Shown here: positions 1-8,032 of the stretch, one piece after another
Layout: each line of letters starts with the position of its first letter
How positions within the stretch are numbered: the stretch's first letter is position 1
NCBI GenBank assembly: GCA_900542195.1
Contig: UQNA01000055.1
Location: 1-18,732, forward strand
Direction: 5' to 3'
Length of the DNA stretch: 18,732 nucleotides
Source: an uncultured Sutterella sp.
GTDB taxonomy: Bacteria > Pseudomonadota > Gammaproteobacteria > Burkholderiales > Burkholderiaceae_F
The notes under the pieces: model-generated
Told to the model about the DNA's origin: nothing
The model's database searches: none
What the model saw: only the letters and a program-made list of their open reading frames with translations
Program-made: the position numbers and the translations under genes

Positions 1-1
1 C

Positions 2-973
2 CAACATGCACCGGCTTCTCAGCCCGCAGCACCTGTCGCGGCTGCCGCTGCCGCTGCAGCCGAAACTGCCGCACCGTCCGTCAAAGTAATGCCTTCCGCA
101 GCCAAGATGATGGCAAATTTAGGCTTGAATCCGGCTGACGTTGTGGGTTCGGGTAAAGGCGGAAGAATTACCAAAGAAGACGTTCAAAATACTCATCCGC
201 AGCCTGCCGCTAAACCGGTACAAGTCCAGTCTCCCGCACCGCAAAGCATCGTGTCTGCTCAGCCTTCTTCTCAGCGTGAAGAAAAACGCGTTCCGATGTC
301 CAGACTTCGCGCCAGAGTTGCCGAGCGTTTGGTTAAATCCCAGTCTGACGCTGCTATTTTGACGACATTCAATGAAGTCAATCTCGGACCGGTAATGGAA
401 CTCAGAGCAAAATACAAAGAAAGCTTTGAGAAAAAATACGGCATTAAGCTAGGCTTCATGAGTTTCTTCGTGAAGGCTGCCGTTTACGCTCTTCAGCAGT
501 ATCCGATTATTAATGCTTCCGTTGAAGGCAGCGACATCATTTACCATAACTACATCGATATCGGCGTAGCCGTCGGATCTCCGCGCGGTTTGGTTGTTCC
601 GGTCCTTAGAGACGCCGATCAATTGAGCTTTGCACAGATTGAACGTCAAATCGCTGATTTTGCTAAGCGTGCGGCCAGCGGTAAACTCGAGTTAAGTGAA
701 CTGACCGGAGGAACATTTACCATTTCTAACGGCGGCGTATTCGGTTCTCTTTTCTCAACGCCGATTATCAATCCTCCCCAGTCGGCAATTCTCGGTATTC
801 ACGCCACTAAACAGCGCCCGGTCGTTGAAAACGGCGAGATTGTGATTCGCCCGATGAATTATTTTGCTCTGTCTTATGACCATAGAATTATCGACGGCAG
901 AGAAGCCGTTTTGGCTTTGGTCGCGATGAAGAATGCTTTGGAAGATCCGGCGCGTCTTCTTCTGGATATCTAA
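2..973 (+). CDS. sucB: Dihydrolipoamide succinyltransferase, E2 of 2-oxoglutarate dehydrogenase (5' partial)
   Basis: E2 core enzyme of the 2-oxoglutarate dehydrogenase complex; it moves the succinyl group from lipoamide to CoA in the cytoplasm. The frame is open from base 2, so the gene starts left of the window and the lipoyl domain is missing. Visible in order: an Ala/Pro-rich linker (bases 2-88), a peripheral subunit-binding domain (about 89-185, with PSAAKMMANLGLNP and GGRITKEDV), a second flexible linker, and the acyltransferase domain. The catalytic HxxxDG motif is seen as DHRIIDGREA (His codon at 891, Asp codon at 903), and the C-terminus EDPARLLLDI is typical of SucB/OdhB rather than pyruvate dehydrogenase E2. 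The ATG at 89 is internal, not the start. lpdA follows after 9 bases, so both are probably cotranscribed, with sucA expected upstream. Confidence 0.95.
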   Translation, partial: QHAPASQPAAPVAAAAAAAAETAAPSVKVMPSAAKMMANLGLNPADVVGSGKGGRITKEDVQNTHPQPAAKPVQVQSPAPQSIVSAQPSSQREEKRVPMSRLRARVAERLVKSQSDAAILTTFNEVNLGPVMELRAKYKESFEKKYGIKLGFMSFFVKAAVYALQQYPIINASVEGSDIIYHNYIDIGVAVGSPRGLVVPVLRDADQLSFAQIERQIADFAKRAASGKLELSELTGGTFTISNGGVFGSLFSTPIINPPQSAILGIHATKQRPVVENGEIVIRPMNYFALSYDHRIIDGREAVLALVAMKNALEDPARLLLDI

Positions 974-982
974 GGAGTCAAG

Positions 983-2413
983 ATGTCTGAAATGAAAGTT
1001 TTTGATGTTGCCGTTATCGGCGCAGGTCCCGGCGGATACGTAGCAGCTATCCGTGCCGCTCAGCTTGGATTGAAGGTTTGCGTCATCGATGAATGGAAAA
1101 AAGACGGAAAAGCGGCTCCCGGCGGTACCTGCACTAACGTTGGATGCATTCCGTCCAAAGCTTTGCTGGCCAGCAGCGGTTTATTTGAAAAAATTAAAGA
1201 GGAAGCCGCAGTCCACGGGATTACGGTCGGTGAACCGGCAATCGACGTAGCTACAATGATGGCAAGAAAAGAAAAAGTGATTCGTCAGACCAATGACGGT
1301 ATCCTTTATCTTTTTAAGAAGAACAAAATCGAGTTTTTCAACGCCAGAGGTTCTTTAGTCAGCCAATGCGATGACGGTTATGTTCTTGCCGTAGGTGAAC
1401 CGGTTAATGAGCGCATTGTTGCTCGTAATGTCATCATAGCTACAGGCAGCGTGCCCCGCCGGCTCCCGGGGGTTCCCTTTGATGAGAAACTTATCCTTTC
1501 CAACGAAGGGGCTTTGTCTTTGTCTGAAGTTCCGAAAAACTTAGGTATTATCGGTGCCGGTGTTATCGGTTTGGAAATGGGAAGTGTCTGGAACCGTTTA
1601 GGCTCTGAAGTACGTATCCTGGAAGCCGTTCCGTCATTGCTTTCTATGGCTGATTCGGCCGTGTCTAAAGAAGCCTTGAAGATCTTCACTAAAGAAGGTC
1701 TCAAGATGCAGTTCGGCGTCCGCATTGAAAAGGTTGAAACCGCCGATAATCGCGTCAGCGTCACTTACAAAGATTCTGAAGGCAAGCTTCAGGAAATGTG
1801 GGTTGAAAAACTTATCGTTTCTATCGGTCGGGTTCCCAATACTGCGACTCTGGACGGATCCGCAGTCGGCTTGAAGTTAGATGACCGAGGCTTTATCGAG
1901 GTAGATGATGAATGCAGGACTAATCTGCCCGGTGTCTGGGCTATCGGTGACGTCGTCAGAGGCCCGATGCTTGCTCATAAGGCAGAAGAAGAGGGCGTGG
2001 CAGTAGCTGAACGCATTATCGGCCGAAAAGCACACGTCGATTTAGGTCTGATTCCGTCTGTGATTTACACGGAACCGGAAATTGCTTGGATAGGCAAGAC
2101 TGAACAACAGCTCAAGGCTGAAGGAAGAGAATACAAATCAGGTCAAGTGCCGTTTGCGGCAAATGGAAGGGCCCGAGCATCCGATGAGACCGAAGGTTTT
2201 GTTAAGATCTTGGCTGATGCAAAAACGGATGAGCTCTTAGGTGTCCATATTGTTGGCGTCTGTGCAGGTGAATTAATCGCCCAAGCTGCGCAAGCCATGG
2301 CTTTCCGTGCTGCTGCCGAAGATTTGGCCCTTATCTGTCAGGCACATCCTTCTTTCAGTGAGACAGTCAAGGAAGCGGCTCTTGCTGTAAATAAAGGCGC
2401 TATTAACATTTAA
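983..2413 (+). CDS. lpdA: Dihydrolipoyl dehydrogenase (E3)
   Basis: FAD-dependent E3 that reoxidises dihydrolipoamide on E2 and passes electrons to NAD+. The 476 residues are normal for the family. Domains in order: FAD-binding GAGPGGYVAAIRAAQLG (about residue 13), the redox disulfide GGTCTNVGC (Cys50 and Cys55), the NAD-binding GAGVIGLEMG (about 190), the second FAD motif AIGDVVRGPMLAHKAEEEG (about 315), and the C-terminal interface with the catalytic His455-Glu460 dyad in AHPSFSE. The redox motif has Thr where most family members have Leu (GGTCLNVGC), a mild variation. The start is the ATG at 983, with GGAG about 7 bases ahead. It directly follows sucB, which argues that it is the E3 dedicated to 2-oxoglutarate dehydrogenase. 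Confidence 0.96.
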   Translation: MSEMKVFDVAVIGAGPGGYVAAIRAAQLGLKVCVIDEWKKDGKAAPGGTCTNVGCIPSKALLASSGLFEKIKEEAAVHGITVGEPAIDVATMMARKEKVIRQTNDGILYLFKKNKIEFFNARGSLVSQCDDGYVLAVGEPVNERIVARNVIIATGSVPRRLPGVPFDEKLILSNEGALSLSEVPKNLGIIGAGVIGLEMGSVWNRLGSEVRILEAVPSLLSMADSAVSKEALKIFTKEGLKMQFGVRIEKVETADNRVSVTYKDSEGKLQEMWVEKLIVSIGRVPNTATLDGSAVGLKLDDRGFIEVDDECRTNLPGVWAIGDVVRGPMLAHKAEEEGVAVAERIIGRKAHVDLGLIPSVIYTEPEIAWIGKTEQQLKAEGREYKSGQVPFAANGRARASDETEGFVKILADAKTDELLGVHIVGVCAGELIAQAAQAMAFRAAAEDLALICQAHPSFSETVKEAALAVNKGAINI

Positions 2414-2418
2414 ATAAC

Positions 2419-3243
2419 ATGAGACAGAAATTAATTATTTTGACTTTACTGGTAGGCTTATCCTCGACTGCCTTTGCGGTTGAACTCAATCCTATCCCGT
2501 TCTCGGAACGTTTCCCGCCCAAGTCGATTACTTCTGAAGCTGTCGCTGACGAGGTGATTGAGGCCTACAAAAAGGAAATCAAAGAGCTGGATGCATGGAA
2601 AGAACAGGAAGATAAGCTTTGCTACCGTAAATTTTTTGTTAATTCCTGTCTCATTGATAACAGTCGTCTCGTCAGAGAAAAGAAAGCCGAAGCCAAATCG
2701 GTTTGGTTAACCGCTCGTGATTTCGTTCGAGTGAAAAAATCTAACGAAGCCAGAACTGCTCGTCTCGCTAAAGAAGAACAGCGCAAAGAGTGGGTCGCTC
2801 GACAGGAAGCTATCATCAAGAATCCTCGGGCCGCTAAGCCGGTTTCCGAAGAGCCTGACAGCGATATCGATTTGTCCGGCGTCCAGACTGTTGATTCGAA
2901 GGTTGAGCGTCCTTTGCCCGACAGAAAGTCTTCCGGTCACGCTCCCACGGCTAAGCCCAGAGTAATCACGCCGGAAGAGCAACAGGCTAATGAACAGGCT
3001 TTTGCTGAAAGAGAACAAAAGCGTCAGGAGCGCATAGAAGAGCGTGAAGCCAATCAGCCGTCGCCTCCTTCTATGGATGAGCAGGAAAGAGAAGCGGCGC
3101 GCGAAGAACGACGTAAGGCCATCGAACAGCGCAAGCTTGAAAACGCGAAGAAGAGAGCCGAAAGGGCTAAAGAATACGAACGCCAGTTAAAGCTTAGAGA
3201 AGAGCAAAATCAAAAGAGCCTCATGAACAGTCTTAAGCCTTAA
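2419..3243 (+). CDS. Secreted, highly charged coiled-coil protein of unknown function
   Basis: 274 residues. An N-terminal Sec signal peptide (about residues 1-20, ending STAFA) predicts export to the periplasm. The mature N-terminal part has two cysteines in CYRKFFVNSCL (Cys68 and Cys77), which could form a disulfide. I recall a similar Cys-x-x-Phe-x-Val-Asn-x-Cys-Leu pattern in unannotated betaproteobacterial proteins. From about residue 100 the protein is almost entirely Glu/Lys/Arg/Ala/Gln with a Pro-containing middle (about 140-200), predicting long helices or a coiled coil, somewhat like the middle of TolA but without its transmembrane anchor. The ATG lies 5 bases after the lpdA stop with no clear ribosome-binding site, so translation is probably coupled. 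A terminator follows, making it the last gene of the operon. Function not recognised. Confidence 0.85.
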   Translation: MRQKLIILTLLVGLSSTAFAVELNPIPFSERFPPKSITSEAVADEVIEAYKKEIKELDAWKEQEDKLCYRKFFVNSCLIDNSRLVREKKAEAKSVWLTARDFVRVKKSNEARTARLAKEEQRKEWVARQEAIIKNPRAAKPVSEEPDSDIDLSGVQTVDSKVERPLPDRKSSGHAPTAKPRVITPEEQQANEQAFAEREQKRQERIEEREANQPSPPSMDEQEREAAREERRKAIEQRKLENAKKRAERAKEYERQLKLREEQNQKSLMNSLKP

Positions 3244-3259
3244 GATTCAAACGATTAAG

Positions 3260-3304
3260 AGCCATGCTGACAGGACGAAATCCAAATGCCGGCATGGCTT
3301 TTTT
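3260..3304 (+). terminator. Rho-independent terminator after the sucB-lpdA operon
   Basis: An 8-bp perfect stem AGCCATGC/GCATGGCT (3260-3267 with 3292-3299) encloses a 24-base loop and is followed by a run of six T (3299-3304). It sits 17 bases after the stop of the coiled-coil gene and before the helicase promoter, as expected for the end of the dehydrogenase operon. The loop is longer than usual. Confidence 0.8.
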
Positions 3305-3341
3305 GCTGTCAAAAACCGTGACAACTTCACTAGAGTCGCAA

Positions 3342-3350
3342 TGCTAAAAT
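3342..3350 (+). promoter_or_regulatory. Extended -10 promoter for the YoaA-like helicase
   Basis: TGCTAAAAT matches the extended -10 pattern TGnTAnnAT. No -35 at 16-18 bases is convincing; GTGACA at 3318 is 21 bases away. A start about 7 bases downstream would fall inside the palindrome at 3352-3367, giving a very short leader before the ATG at 3371. Confidence 0.45.
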
Positions 3351-3351
3351 T

Positions 3352-3367
3352 CCTCTCCTAGGAGAGG
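3352..3367. promoter_or_regulatory. Perfect 16-bp palindrome over the predicted transcription start and ribosome-binding site
   Basis: CCTCTCCTAGGAGAGG is its own reverse complement. Its right half carries the AGGAG Shine-Dalgarno of the gene starting at 3371. It could be an operator for a dimeric repressor or, if transcription begins upstream of it, a hairpin that hides the ribosome-binding site. It is not the CTGT-N8-ACAG LexA pattern. Confidence 0.5.
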
Positions 3368-3370
3368 TCC

Positions 3371-5392
3371 ATGGATAAAACATTAAAAGCAGAAGTTGAA
3401 AAGGTCTTTGCTCCGGACGGTTGCCTTGCTCATGTAACCGAAGGATATACCCCCAGACAATCGCAGATCGAATTCTCTAAAGCCGTTGCAGATGCGCTGG
3501 AAAAAAAGCAAAGCTTAGTTGTGGAAGCCGGTACCGGAACCGGGAAAACTTTCGCATACCTTGTTCCCTGCATTATCCATGGAGGAAAAGTGCTAATTTC
3601 AACAGCCGGAAAAACACTTCAGGACCAGCTTTTTGAAAAAGACGTTCCCGCCGTTCTAACAGCCCTTGGCGTCGGGGCCAAAATTGCCGTTTTAAAAGGC
3701 CGCGCTAACTACATCTGTCTCTCTCGTTTCGAACATGCGATGGTAGAAAACGCCAGTACGACAAGAGAAGAATTGGCGCATTTGCTGGAAATTAAAAAAT
3801 TCGTGCAAATCACGAAAACCGGAGAAAGAAGCGATATCACAACGGTGCCGGAAAGCTCGGGTATTTGGCGTGCAGTCACGAGTACCTCCGAAAACTGTAT
3901 CGGCAAAAACTGTCCGGACTACGAGAACTGCTTTGTGATGAAGGCCCGAGAAAAAGCCCGCGAAGCAGACGTTCTCATCATCAACCATCATTTGTTCCTG
4001 GCTGACATGGAGCTCAATGACCAAGATTTTGTGGATTTTCTTCCGGATTTCGATATGGTTATTTTTGACGAGGCCCACCAATTGCCGGGCATCGCAAGCA
4101 ATTTCTTCTCAGAAAGCATCTCAATGTCTGAAGTTAAAAACTTCGCCCAAGACGCTTACGTTACGGCTGCTCGTTTGGTGCCGAAGGGAGATGAGTGGAA
4201 AGACTATCAGACAAAAATCTTTAACCGCTGCAACGATGTCCGCTTAAAAGCAACCATACTTGGAGCGGAAGAAGAGTCAAAGAAGTCTTTGGATGAATTT
4301 ACGGATGCTTTTTTAATGGCCGAACCTATCCAAAAACTGGCTTTAGGGCTTCAGGGGTTTATTGAGGCGCTGAAAAAATTCGCTCAGGACAACGAAGAAA
4401 TTACCTTGGCCGTAAAAACCGGAGAGGAGATTCTCGAGAAGCTTAATTATTGGGAAAAAGCCCTCAAAGAGACCGTTAAGAAAGATAGAAAGCCCGATGA
4501 GTTCTCTATCAAATGGTTCAATCTGACCCCCAAGAATGTAACCTTCTCGGATACCAAACTCTCTTATGCCGATAAGTTCAGACAGTACCGGAAGGAAATG
4601 GACAGGCCCTGGATTTTGACTTCCGCCACATTATCCGTTGAAAACGATTTTCACCACTTCACGGACGATATGGGTTTAGAAGATGCGGAAACCCATAGCT
4701 GGGAAAGTCCTTTCCACTACGCTTCTCAAGGCATGCTTTACGTCCCCACGGATATTCCGGAGCCGAACGTGCCGTATTTTTCCGATGAGGTAGCAGAAAA
4801 GATTTGGCCTCTGCTACAGAAAAACCGAGGCAGAGCTTTTGTTCTCTGTACAACGCTTCGGGCTGTGCAGAAGATCTCGGATGCTTTAAAGGTTCAGGCC
4901 GAAAGAGCCAATGAAACCATTCCGATTTTGGTGCAAAACGATGCACCGAAGAACGAATTGATCCGTCAGTTTAAAGAGCACGGCAATGCCATTTTGGTTG
5001 GTTCTATGAGTTTCTGGGAAGGTGTGGACATTAAAGGCGAAGCACTTTCTATGGTTATCATTGACAAGATCCCGTTCCCGCCGCCGGATGATCCGGTTAT
5101 TAAAGGCAAGACTAATTGGCTTAAGAGTCAGAATAAAAATCACTTCCGGGAACTTTTCCTCCCTGAGGCGATCACTCTGTTAAAACAGGGCGCCGGCCGT
5201 CTTATTCGCGATAGGAACGACCGAGGCATGCTGATTATTTGTGATAAGCGTCTTCTGACTAAGAGCTATGGTTCAATGATTTGGAATAGCCTACCTGATT
5301 TTGCCCGTACTGCAAGGCTCGAAAACGCGCTCGCATTTCTCGAAGAAATGAATCTCGAGAAACAGGACAAAATCGGTGAAGTTAAGCTCTAG
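3371..5392 (+). CDS. yoaA: ATP-dependent DNA helicase, YoaA/DinG (XPD-like) family
   Basis: Superfamily 2, 5'-3' Fe-S helicase involved in repair or replication-fork rescue; cytoplasmic. The N-terminal GYTPRQSQ motif is followed by Walker A EAGTGTGKT (residues 52-60). Four cysteines that should ligate a 4Fe-4S cluster are visible: Cys116 (YICLSRF), then Cys176, Cys181 and Cys187 (ENCIGKNCPDYENC). The DEAH box is VIFDEAHQLPG (about 231-241). Motif III-like LTSATL lies near residue 418, motif V/VI-like GSMSFWEGVDIKGEAL near 546, and QGAGRLIRDRNDRG near 610. At 673 residues the length is between E. coli YoaA (about 636) and DinG (about 716); the FAPDGCLA...GYTPRQ opening is more like YoaA. The start is set by AGGAG just before the ATG. 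The stop is 3 bases from the end of the convergent lipoprotein gene, with no terminator visible between them. Confidence 0.92.
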   Translation: MDKTLKAEVEKVFAPDGCLAHVTEGYTPRQSQIEFSKAVADALEKKQSLVVEAGTGTGKTFAYLVPCIIHGGKVLISTAGKTLQDQLFEKDVPAVLTALGVGAKIAVLKGRANYICLSRFEHAMVENASTTREELAHLLEIKKFVQITKTGERSDITTVPESSGIWRAVTSTSENCIGKNCPDYENCFVMKAREKAREADVLIINHHLFLADMELNDQDFVDFLPDFDMVIFDEAHQLPGIASNFFSESISMSEVKNFAQDAYVTAARLVPKGDEWKDYQTKIFNRCNDVRLKATILGAEEESKKSLDEFTDAFLMAEPIQKLALGLQGFIEALKKFAQDNEEITLAVKTGEEILEKLNYWEKALKETVKKDRKPDEFSIKWFNLTPKNVTFSDTKLSYADKFRQYRKEMDRPWILTSATLSVENDFHHFTDDMGLEDAETHSWESPFHYASQGMLYVPTDIPEPNVPYFSDEVAEKIWPLLQKNRGRAFVLCTTLRAVQKISDALKVQAERANETIPILVQNDAPKNELIRQFKEHGNAILVGSMSFWEGVDIKGEALSMVIIDKIPFPPPDDPVIKGKTNWLKSQNKNHFRELFLPEAITLLKQGAGRLIRDRNDRGMLIICDKRLLTKSYGSMIWNSLPDFARTARLENALAFLEEMNLEKQDKIGEVKL

Positions 5393-5395
5393 GCC

Positions 5396-5977
5396 TTACT
5401 CCGGTTTTCCTTTGATTTGACAGCTTTTCCAACGTGCGGCCATGTCGTCTGTCTTGGATTTGGCCGGATAAGTTTCGTAGCCGCAAAGAATACGGGCGGC
5501 TTTATCCTGAGGTCTTTGGCCTGTTAAATTGGCATCAACCGTAAAAGGTTTATCGTTGGCGTCAGGATGCAGTTCACTGAAATGCAGAGTGATTTCTTTG
5601 CTCGGTTTTGGCTTCAGACATTCTTCCAGGACAGCTCGCACTTTGTATTCTTCCTGATGAGTGTCTTTGGCAAAATAGCGAAGCATAACCAGTTCGCTCC
5701 AGTCTTTGCCGGCATGATGAATGCGTCTGCGGCTCTCGTTTTTAATCCAATCGATGTACTCAGGCGTTTCGGAACAAGTACGCCAGTCGCCGGGGTATTG
5801 GAGCTGTGACAGAAAGAATGGGACGCCTTTGGCTTCTACCGCTTCATCGGCAAGATAATTCAGATCCTCGCACGTCATTTCCTGAGGATTCTGCGGGACT
5901 GTTCGGCAGCCGGTCATGGCGACAGCTACCGAAATGATAAAGGGAATAGAAATAAGGGCCTTGACGTTAACCTTCAT
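5396..5977 (-). CDS. Small lipoprotein of unknown function
   Basis: 193 residues. A lipoprotein signal is clear: a hydrophobic stretch after MKVNVK and a lipobox-like VAMTGC with Cys24 as the lipidated residue, so it is anchored in a membrane facing the periplasm. The mature part has several further cysteines (in MTCEDL, WRTCSE, LEECLK, ILCGYE and WKSCQI), so disulfides are plausible. No domain recognised. I chose the ATG at 5977 rather than the TTG codons just upstream, because AGGA lies 6 bases ahead of the ATG. It follows bamD by 18 bases in the same direction, so it is probably the second gene of a bamD operon and may act in the envelope, but that is only context. Its stop almost touches the helicase stop. 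Confidence 0.8.
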   Translation of the reverse strand: MKVNVKALISIPFIISVAVAMTGCRTVPQNPQEMTCEDLNYLADEAVEAKGVPFFLSQLQYPGDWRTCSETPEYIDWIKNESRRRIHHAGKDWSELVMLRYFAKDTHQEEYKVRAVLEECLKPKPSKEITLHFSELHPDANDKPFTVDANLTGQRPQDKAARILCGYETYPAKSKTDDMAARWKSCQIKGKPE

Positions 5978-5995
5978 CAACAATCCTAAGAGAAA

Positions 5996-6817
5996 TTACT
6001 GCGGGGCCTCCACTTGTGGTGCTTGAATAATATGCTGCACAGTCTTCTTGGAGGGACGATTTTTATTGGCCTCAATAATACGCTCAATGTCTTTGACTTT
6101 ACCTTCCATTCCGAGCGCTTTGTAACTGTCTTTCATAATTTGTAATGCTTCTTCAGCTTGATCGGTGCTTTGGAAGTCGTTTAGGACAGTTTGGCAGCGG
6201 TTGATGGCCGCAATATAAGCATGCCGCTTGTAGTAATACATGGCCGTATTGATTTCATACTGTGCCTGCGCATGAATCAATTCATACATGCGTTCTCTGG
6301 CATCATTGGCATAACGGCTGTGCGGGAAACGTTCAACCAGTTCTTTGAAAATATCGAACGCATCTCTGGCAGCTTGAGCATCTCGTTTAGAGAGGTCTTG
6401 TTTTGTCAGCCAATTCATCCATCCGTCATCTTCGTCCAATGTGGCAACGCCTTTGATGTACATTGCGTAAGGGGAGAGAGGATGATCAGGATACTGTCTG
6501 AGGAAACGATCGCAGGCAATAATGGCCTGAGACATTTCTCTTTCACGGAAATAAGAGTAAGCAGTCTCAATCTGAGCTTGCTGGGCATACTTGCCGAACG
6601 GGTAACGGGCTTCTAATTTCTGGTAGTAGTCGCGGGCCGTTTCCCAGTTGCCTTCATTCAGATTGTCTCTGCCTTCAACATATAACTTGTCCGCAGACCA
6701 GCCTTCAGTCGGATCCTCAATGGAATTAAGCCAACTGCATGAAGCAGTGGTTAGAATAACGGAACCCATCGCAATCGTTAAGAGAGTGCGCTTAAAAGTT
6801 GATTTTAAGGATGACAT
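5996..6817 (-). CDS. bamD: Outer membrane assembly lipoprotein BamD
   Basis: BamD, an essential lipoprotein of the BAM complex that folds beta-barrel proteins into the outer membrane (also called YfiO or ComL). 273 residues, close to the family norm. The signal peptide ends at TASC with Cys27 as the lipid site. The mature part is a run of TPR-like helical repeats: LYVEGRDNLNEGNWETARDY, KYAQQAQIETAYSYFRE, and FLRQYPDHPLSPYAMYIKG followed by the family-typical acidic stretch and RDAQAARDAFDIFKELVERF. The C-terminal repeat includes AMYYYKRHAYIAAINRCQ. The start must be the ATG at 6817 because an in-frame TGA lies two codons upstream; the ribosome-binding site is weak. It is divergent from rluD, the same neighbourhood as in E. 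coli (yfiO, rluD, yfiH). Confidence 0.95.
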   Translation of the reverse strand: MSSLKSTFKRTLLTIAMGSVILTTASCSWLNSIEDPTEGWSADKLYVEGRDNLNEGNWETARDYYQKLEARYPFGKYAQQAQIETAYSYFREREMSQAIIACDRFLRQYPDHPLSPYAMYIKGVATLDEDDGWMNWLTKQDLSKRDAQAARDAFDIFKELVERFPHSRYANDARERMYELIHAQAQYEINTAMYYYKRHAYIAAINRCQTVLNDFQSTDQAEEALQIMKDSYKALGMEGKVKDIERIIEANKNRPSKKTVQHIIQAPQVEAPQ

Positions 6818-8026
6818 ATGTCAGAACCACATAATAATTTTAGTTCCTTGGATTATAGCCAGTACGAGGAGGATGTCGAGGAGCTCGAACAAGAAACCGA
6901 CAAAAAATTCTCTTTTGTCGTCTCTATAGAAGAAGACGGAGAACGTATTGATAAGGTTTTGAGTTCCCGCTATCCGGATTTTTCCCGTTCACGGCTAAAA
7001 ACCGTCATTGAAGAAGGGGACGTCTTAGTTGACGGTGAAAGTGTTTCCAAGCCGAAACAAAAGCTGCTTTTAGGCCAGCAGGTTGACGTTACGGTTAAAA
7101 GCCGTCCTGAGGACTGTCCGTTTACACCGACTCCGATGGATTTAGATATTGTCTACGAGGATGATTCTATCCTCGTCATCAATAAGCCGGCCGGGTTAGT
7201 TGTTCACCCGGCGACGGGCCACTGGAATGATACGCTGGTTAACGGTTTACTCGCTTATAACGAATCTTTCTCTAAACTGCCGAGAGCCGGTGTAGTCCAT
7301 CGCTTGGACAGAGAAACTTCCGGTTTGATGGTGGTTGCTAAAACTGAACAAGCTCAGCTGAGCTTAGTTAAACAGCTTCAAGAAAGGACCGTAAAAAGAG
7401 AATATTGGGCCTTGACACGAGGCCGAGCTCCGGTCGATAAAATTATTGATGCTTCAATCGAACGAGACCCGCGAAACCCGATTAAGTTTGTTGTCGGCAA
7501 ATCTGCACGGGCCAAGCATGCTCTTACCCGTGAAAAACTCGTTCAGTTCACTGAAGTCAACGGTAAGCCTTACTCTTGGGTCGCCTGCCGCCTGCAGACC
7601 GGCAGAACGCACCAAATCAGAGTTCATATGGAATCCATCGGGTTCCCGTTGATCGGAGATCCTTTGTATCGCAATAGACTTCCGGTTCCGAAAGATGACG
7701 GAACTAAGGTTTCGCAGTTTAACCGCCAAGCATTGCACGCCAGCAGGCTAGGGCTTGTTCATCCGGTCACGGGAGAGGTGATGGAATGGTTTGCTGAGCC
7801 GCCGCAGGACTTTACCGATGTTATGGATGAATTAGGATTTGGCCCTTGGGACAGACCGACGGAAGTTTTCGGAGATCCGGTTGTTGTCTTGGATCCCGAA
7901 GCCGATGAATTCGCACCGAACGAAGAAGCCGTGGGACGTATTTCCTCCTGGGATGATTTTGATTTCGGAGACGAAGAAGATACAACTGATTATTCCGTCT
8001 GGAAAATAGAGAAGAGAAAGGACTAA
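6818..8026 (+). CDS. rluD: 23S rRNA pseudouridine synthase RluD
   Basis: Converts U1911, U1915 and U1917 of 23S rRNA helix 69 to pseudouridine (family knowledge). An S4 RNA-binding domain occupies about residues 36-95 (EDGERIDKVLSSRYPDFSRS, VLVDGE). The RluA-type catalytic domain has the signature HRLDRETSGLMVVAKT with catalytic Asp164, plus GRTHQIRVHMESIGFPLIGD near the C-terminal end of the fold. At 402 residues it is longer than E. coli RluD (326): there is an acidic N-terminal extension of about 30 residues and an acidic C-terminal tail from about residue 340. The start at 6818 has AAGGA 7 bases ahead. The gene heads the rluD-pgeF cluster and its ATG directly abuts the bamD ATG. Confidence 0.95.
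   Translation: MSEPHNNFSSLDYSQYEEDVEELEQETDKKFSFVVSIEEDGERIDKVLSSRYPDFSRSRLKTVIEEGDVLVDGESVSKPKQKLLLGQQVDVTVKSRPEDCPFTPTPMDLDIVYEDDSILVINKPAGLVVHPATGHWNDTLVNGLLAYNESFSKLPRAGVVHRLDRETSGLMVVAKTEQAQLSLVKQLQERTVKREYWALTRGRAPVDKIIDASIERDPRNPIKFVVGKSARAKHALTREKLVQFTEVNGKPYSWVACRLQTGRTHQIRVHMESIGFPLIGDPLYRNRLPVPKDDGTKVSQFNRQALHASRLGLVHPVTGEVMEWFAEPPQDFTDVMDELGFGPWDRPTEVFGDPVVVLDPEADEFAPNEEAVGRISSWDDFDFGDEEDTTDYSVWKIEKRKD
6852..6879 (-). promoter_or_regulatory. Probable sigma-70 promoter of bamD inside the rluD coding sequence
   Basis: On the minus strand a perfect TATAAT (6857-6852) lies 16 bases after TCGACA (6879-6874), a one-mismatch -35. A start near 6845 would give a leader of about 28 bases before the bamD ATG at 6817. 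This fits the absence of any spacer between the two divergent genes. Confidence 0.6.
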
Positions 8027-8032
8027 AGCCGT

